Below, piece by piece: positions 5,460 to 8,345 of a DNA stretch of 8,345 bases. A program made the position numbers and the translations under genes. Positions within the stretch are counted from its first letter, which is position 1; every line of letters begins with the position of its first letter. The notes beneath the pieces were generated by a model. That model saw only the letters and a program-made list of their open reading frames with translations. It ran no database searches and had not been told where the DNA came from. Source of the stretch: Paracoccaceae bacterium (lineage in GTDB: Bacteria > Pseudomonadota > Alphaproteobacteria > Rhodobacterales > Rhodobacteraceae); the NCBI GenBank assembly GCA_015485375.1, contig WFTU01000401.1:1-8345 (forward strand). The letters are read 5' to 3'.

Positions 5460-5848
5460 GCAACCCCGACCACAGCCCAGATCATCATACCCAGACCCAC
5501 ATGCCCGATGGTCCAGACAATCGAGCGCGTCAGACCGATCGCGGTGATATAGGCGGGCACATAGGCAATGCGCGCCAGCAGGAAAATCGCGGCGCCCCAT
5601 ACCGCCAGACCATCCAGTTCGAACATCACCGCCAGCAGTGCCAGCGGCAGGAACACAAACAACGCCTCGCTCATATTCTGCAAGGCTCGCGCTGCCCGCG
5701 CGGCAGGGATCGTCAACTCCAGCGGCTCGTCGCGCGGCCCGCCGGCATAGTGCATCACCTCCGGCCCCTTCGCCCGCGACATGATCGCCGAGGGCAAAAA
5801 CGTCTGCATCACATAAAGCGCCAGAACCGCAAGTATCAGATAGACCAC
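5456..5848 (-). CDS. MAPEG-family membrane protein
   Basis: The 130-residue protein has four hydrophobic segments, at about residues 2-20, 60-78, 80-100 and 108-128, as in MAPEG (membrane-associated proteins in eicosanoid and glutathione metabolism). The family signature is visible as RAARALQNMSEALFVFLPLAL (51-71), followed by LARIAYVPAYITAIGLTRS (91-109). Bacterial members are small inner-membrane proteins, some with glutathione-dependent transferase or peroxidase activity; most, including this one, have no known substrate. The start is GTG at 5848 with a G-rich GGGGGG just upstream. It lies on the same strand as and downstream of the peroxiredoxin gene, but a strong terminator lies between them, ending only about 15 bp before this start. 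Expression must come from read-through or from a promoter within the peroxiredoxin 3' end. Confidence 0.85.
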   Translation of the reverse strand: MVYLILAVLALYVMQTFLPSAIMSRAKGPEVMHYAGGPRDEPLELTIPAARAARALQNMSEALFVFLPLALLAVMFELDGLAVWGAAIFLLARIAYVPAYITAIGLTRSIVWTIGHVGLGMMIWAVVGVA

Positions 5849-5862
5849 AGCACCCCCCGAAG

Positions 5863-5889
5863 AAAAAGCGCGGAGCCGAAGCCCCGCGC
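5863..5889 (-). terminator. Rho-independent terminator after peroxiredoxin gene
   Basis: On the minus strand GCGCGGGGC-TTCG-GCTCCGCGC forms a nine-pair stem (one G-U pair) with a very stable C(UUCG)G loop, followed directly by TTTTTCTTC. It lies just after the peroxiredoxin stop codon and just before the MAPEG start. Confidence 0.88.
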
Positions 5890-5897
5890 GATCCGTA

Positions 5898-6431
5898 TTA
5901 TTTGTTGGCCTTCAGCCATGCCATCACCGTCTCCGGCGAGGATTCGCCGTAGGGGTCGTCACCGTGGTTGTCCTCGCGGCCCGGCTCCTCGAACCATGCC
6001 TCGATCACGCCGTCGTTGACGATGGCAGCATAGCGCCAGGAACGCATGCCGAAACCGATGTTGGATTTGTCGACCAGCATGCCGATCATGCGGGTGAATA
6101 CACCGGCACCGTCAGGGATAACCTTGACGTTTTCCAGCTTCTGGTCCCAAGACCATTTGTTCATCACAAAGGTATCGTTGACCGACATCACATAGATCTC
6201 GTCGATCCCCAGTTCCTTGAACTCGGCCGCACCTTTTTCATAGCCCGGAAGCTGATAGGTCGAACACGTCGGCGTAAACGCCCCCGGCAGCGAAAACAGG
6301 ATAACCCGTTTGCCTTTGAAATAGTCGTCCGTGGTCATGTCCTGCCAGCGGAACGGATTGTCACCGCCGATGGACTCGTCACGAACACGGGTGTGGAAGG
6401 TTACGTTGGGAACTCTGAGACCGGCTTTCAT
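5898..6431 (-). CDS. Prx5-type (1-Cys) peroxiredoxin
   Basis: The 177-residue protein has the thioredoxin-fold peroxiredoxin layout of the Prx5/AhpC-TSA redoxin group. Strand KRVILFSLPGAF precedes the active site PGAFTPTCS (49-57), where Cys56 is the peroxidatic cysteine and Thr53 the supporting threonine. The arginine in the SWRYA segment (about 131-135) fits the conserved active-site arginine. It reduces hydrogen peroxide and organic peroxides in the cytosol; there is no signal peptide. No second cysteine exists, so an external thiol, often glutathione/glutaredoxin or thioredoxin in relatives, must reduce it. AAGGA eight bases before the ATG supports the start. It is divergent from rlmJ across a 128-bp spacer in which I see only a weak TATACA -10-like box and no clear OxyR site. 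Confidence 0.92.
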   Translation of the reverse strand: MKAGLRVPNVTFHTRVRDESIGGDNPFRWQDMTTDDYFKGKRVILFSLPGAFTPTCSTYQLPGYEKGAAEFKELGIDEIYVMSVNDTFVMNKWSWDQKLENVKVIPDGAGVFTRMIGMLVDKSNIGFGMRSWRYAAIVNDGVIEAWFEEPGREDNHGDDPYGESSPETVMAWLKANK

Positions 6432-6559
6432 GGCAGCTATCCTTGTATAGGGGTTGAATTTGGAATTGATCTAAACTGCCCGTGCATTTTTTTCAACTGT
6501 CAAAGCGCCGCTGTTCACTCGAATATGGACGCCCCTGCCGCAATCGGGTAGGCAAAGCC

Positions 6560-7315
6560 ATGCTGTCCTATCAACACGCCTATCACGCCGGCGGCCCTGC
6601 CGATCTGCACAAACATATCGCCCTTGCGGAGCTGTTGACCCTGCTCACCCGCAAGAAGCGCCCGATTACCTATATGGAAACCCACGCGGGCCGCGGCCTC
6701 TATGACCTGTCCGCCCCCGAAAGCTCCAAAACCGGCGAGGCAGCCGAGGGCATCGGGCAAATCACCCTGCCGGAATGCCCCTTCACCGCTGCGCTGCAAT
6801 CCATCCGCGCAAAGCATGGCGAAACCGCCTACCCCGGCTCCCCCGCCATCGCACAAGCCCTGCTGCGCCCGGACGACAAAATCCACCTGATGGAGCTGCA
6901 CCCCGCCGAATTCAGGGCGCTCAAACACAACATCAAAAACGCCGCCACCCACAACCGCGACGGCTACGAGGGCATCCTCGCCCTCGCCCCGCCGAAACCC
7001 CGCAAAGGTCTGGTGCTGGTCGATCCGTCCTACGAGGTCAAATCCGAATATCTGCAGGTCGCCGCCTTCACCCGCAAACTGATGGCCAAATGGCCCGAGG
7101 CCACGGTGCTGGTCTGGTATCCGGTCCTGAAAGCGGGCCGCCACACGGAAATGCTCGACGCCCTGAAACTCCCGTTCCTGAAAGACGAGGTTTCCTTCGA
7201 TCTGAAAGACAACAAGGGCATGACCGGCAGCGGCCTTGCCCTTGTCAACGCTCCCTATGGTTCGGAAGCGGTATTCACCAGAACCCGCGAACTCGGCGCA
7301 CCGGTTCTGCGCTGA
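6560..7315 (+). CDS. rlmJ: 23S rRNA (adenine(2030)-N6)-methyltransferase RlmJ
   Basis: The 251-residue SAM-dependent methyltransferase modifies A2030 of 23S rRNA. Evidence is the hallmark N-terminus MLSYQHAYHAGGPADLHKH (1-19), the SAM-binding motif I segment METHAGRGLYDL (39-50), the MELHP acidic motif (111-115) and the N6-adenine methyltransferase motif IV DPSYE (155-159), a variant of DPPY. The C-terminal GMTGSGLALVNAPYG is also typical of RlmJ. The reading frame is open upstream to 6482, but those 26 residues have no family counterpart, and MLSY at 6560 is the conserved RlmJ start, with an AGG about seven bases before it. It ends directly against the convergent DUF2147 gene. Confidence 0.95.
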   Translation: MLSYQHAYHAGGPADLHKHIALAELLTLLTRKKRPITYMETHAGRGLYDLSAPESSKTGEAAEGIGQITLPECPFTAALQSIRAKHGETAYPGSPAIAQALLRPDDKIHLMELHPAEFRALKHNIKNAATHNRDGYEGILALAPPKPRKGLVLVDPSYEVKSEYLQVAAFTRKLMAKWPEATVLVWYPVLKAGRHTEMLDALKLPFLKDEVSFDLKDNKGMTGSGLALVNAPYGSEAVFTRTRELGAPVLR

Positions 7316-7711
7316 CTACTGGACTTTCTGCCAGGTCATCGAACGGCAGAAGATCGCCACGCAACCCTCGACCTTGAGCAAATTGCCCTCGATCCGCATC
7401 TTGGAATTGTAGGTCTTGTCACGGTCCGGCGCCCAGATCTTGCCGCCGCCCCATTTGCCGTTACCCTTGTCTTCCATGTCCCAGACAATCGGCTTGCCGA
7501 TATTTTCGGACTCGGTATCCATGCTCGCGTCGGCATTATAAACGCGGATAATCGTGCCACATGTCTTGCTCGCATCATCGGCGCACGGTCCCATCTGCAC
7601 ATGCAGAAACTTGCCCGTGTCCCCCGGTGCTGTCTGGAAAACGCCGGTCAATACGGCCGCATTTGCCAGCCCCGGCAATAGCAGCGCTATCATCAAAAGC
7701 AGTTTTTTCAT
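7316..7711 (-). CDS. Secreted DUF2147-family protein
   Basis: The 131-residue protein begins with a clear signal peptide: MKK, a hydrophobic LLLMIALLLPGL core, and a likely cleavage after ALANA-type GLANA at residue 18. The mature part of about 113 residues is a small beta-rich domain matching DUF2147, with features such as GTIIRVYNA (52-60), KWGGGKIWAPDRDKTYNSKM (86-105) and EGNLLKVEGC (108-117). Four cysteines (43, 51, 117, 122) could form two disulfides in the periplasm. Its function is not known; family members are periplasmic or outer-membrane associated. GGGAGGAA before the ATG is a strong ribosome site. A promoter candidate lies at 7740-7768. Its stop codon directly abuts that of rlmJ. 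Confidence 0.85.
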   Translation of the reverse strand: MKKLLLMIALLLPGLANAAVLTGVFQTAPGDTGKFLHVQMGPCADDASKTCGTIIRVYNADASMDTESENIGKPIVWDMEDKGNGKWGGGKIWAPDRDKTYNSKMRIEGNLLKVEGCVAIFCRSMTWQKVQ

Positions 7712-7739
7712 TGTTTATTCCTCCCTGGTTACGGCCTCC

Positions 7740-7768
7740 ATGACACTAAATCGCGGCCTTCAGGTCAA
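7740..7768 (-). promoter_or_regulatory. Possible promoter of the DUF2147 gene
   Basis: On the minus strand TTGACC (7768-7763) and TGTCAT (7745-7740) are 17 bp apart, with five and four matches to the sigma70 consensus. The position, about 30 bp before the start codon, is sensible, but the -10 is weak. Confidence 0.35.
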
Positions 7769-7792
7769 CAATTACCTAAAGGCAGGTTGCCA

Positions 7793-7808
7793 GCGCCCGC
7801 TTTGGCGC
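7793..7808. other. Short hairpin in the hisA upstream region
   Basis: GCGCC and GGCGC can pair around a six-base loop (CGCTTT) about 35 bp before hisA. No T-run follows on either strand, so it is not a typical terminator. A poor promoter-like pair (TTGCCA at 7787-7792 and TATTGG at 7811-7816, 18 bp apart) brackets it. No leader peptide rich in histidine codons is visible, which argues against classical his attenuation. Confidence 0.25.
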
Positions 7809-7842
7809 GGTATTGGAAACGCGAAAACAACCGGAGAAACCC

Positions 7843-8345
7843 ATGATCCTCTACCCCGCTATCGACCTCAAGGACGGCAACTGCGTGCGCCTGTACAAAG
7901 GCGAGATGGATCAGGCCACCGTGTTCAGCGACGACCCCGCCGCGCAGGCGCTGGAGTTCCAGAAGGCCGGCTGCGACTGGCTGCACCTCGTCGACCTGAA
8001 CGGCGCTTTCGCCGGAGAACCGGTCAACGCCGCACCGGTCGAGGCGATCCTGAAAACCTGCAATATCCCCGCACAGCTCGGCGGCGGTATCCGCGACATC
8101 ACCACGATTGAACGCTGGCTCGACAAGGGCCTCGCCCGCGTCATCCTCGGCACCGTCGCCGTGCGCGACCCCGATCTGGTCAGGGAAGCCGCCCGCCTGT
8201 TCCCCGGCAAGGTCGCCGTCGGCATCGATGCGCGCAACGGCATGGTCGCGGTCGAAGGCTGGGCCGAGACAACCGACACCACCGCCCTCGACCTCGCCCG
8301 CAAATTCGAGGACGCCGGCGTCGCCGCCATCATCTACACCGATAT
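7843..8345 (+). CDS. hisA: HisA, phosphoribosylformimino-5-aminoimidazole carboxamide ribotide isomerase, 3' end missing
   Basis: From the ATG at 7843 an open frame of 167 codons runs off the right edge. The (beta/alpha)8-barrel enzyme isomerises ProFAR to PRFAR, the fourth step of histidine biosynthesis, in the cytosol. Visible signatures are MILYPAIDLKDGNCVRLYKG (1-20) with catalytic Asp8, LHLVDLNGAF, the phosphate-binding GGGIRD segment and GIDARNG, which holds the second catalytic aspartate. This is about two thirds of the usual ~240 residues; the last strands are outside the window. CCGGAG before the ATG is the ribosome site. hisF often follows hisA in alphaproteobacteria, but that cannot be seen here. 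Confidence 0.97.
   Translation, partial: MILYPAIDLKDGNCVRLYKGEMDQATVFSDDPAAQALEFQKAGCDWLHLVDLNGAFAGEPVNAAPVEAILKTCNIPAQLGGGIRDITTIERWLDKGLARVILGTVAVRDPDLVREAARLFPGKVAVGIDARNGMVAVEGWAETTDTTALDLARKFEDAGVAAIIYTD

Noticed and set aside
5237..6019. A 260-codon plus-strand open frame over rpsD leader, MAPEG and peroxiredoxin genes
   Set aside because: It is antisense to three supported elements, and its composition is Arg/Pro/His-rich with no family resemblance.
6482..6559. An N-terminal extension of rlmJ
   Set aside because: RlmJ proteins begin at MLSY, the extension is Arg/Cys-rich and unlike the family, and it would occupy the divergent promoter region.
6515..7144. A 209-codon minus-strand open frame over rlmJ
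   Set aside because: It is an exact antisense frame of a well-conserved methyltransferase gene and has no recognisable domain.
7793..7842. A histidine attenuator before hisA
   Set aside because: There is no leader peptide with a run of His codons and no T-tract after the hairpin.

Overview
The window looks like chromosomal DNA from an alphaproteobacterium, most likely a member of the Rhodobacterales. The reasons are the high GC content in coding DNA, the family character of S4, HisA and RlmJ, and the compact gene packing. I see no insertion sequence, phage gene, tRNA, rRNA or CRISPR array. Ten protein genes are supported. Two run off the window edges: an MFS transporter at the left, whose 3' end is missing, and hisA at the right, whose 3' end is missing.

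Left third (1-4175): an MFS transporter gene (-) is divergent from tsuA (+), a YeeE/YedE-family thiosulfate transporter with its three conserved cysteines. A CRP/FNR-type dyad lies between them. tsuA converges on, and overlaps by 4 bp, a class V PLP-dependent enzyme of the cysteine-desulfurase/selenocysteine-lyase superfamily (-). That gene is divergent from an Lrp/AsnC regulator (+) that resembles the cysteine-responsive DecR/YbaO group. Together these suggest a small sulfur/cysteine handling locus: thiosulfate import, sulfur release from cysteine or a related compound, and local control. This link is inferred from gene content and arrangement.

Centre (4176-4669): a small ArsR-type repressor is preceded by two near-identical 32-bp palindromes whose centres are exactly 100 bp apart. 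They are probably its own operators. The protein has only one cysteine and no visible metal site, so its signal is unknown. The last codons of this gene also form the rho-independent terminator of the convergent rpsD gene.

Right half (4687-8345): rpsD (ribosomal protein S4, -) has a strong sigma70-type promoter and a structured leader in which a hairpin covers the ribosome binding site. Upstream of it on the same strand are a MAPEG-family membrane protein gene and a single-cysteine Prx5-type peroxiredoxin gene, separated by a strong terminator. Divergent from the peroxiredoxin gene is rlmJ (23S rRNA m6A2030 methyltransferase, +). rlmJ ends exactly where a convergent secreted DUF2147 gene (-) ends. 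hisA (+) starts the next block. Most of this half is housekeeping sequence; the unusual features are the non-coding elements.
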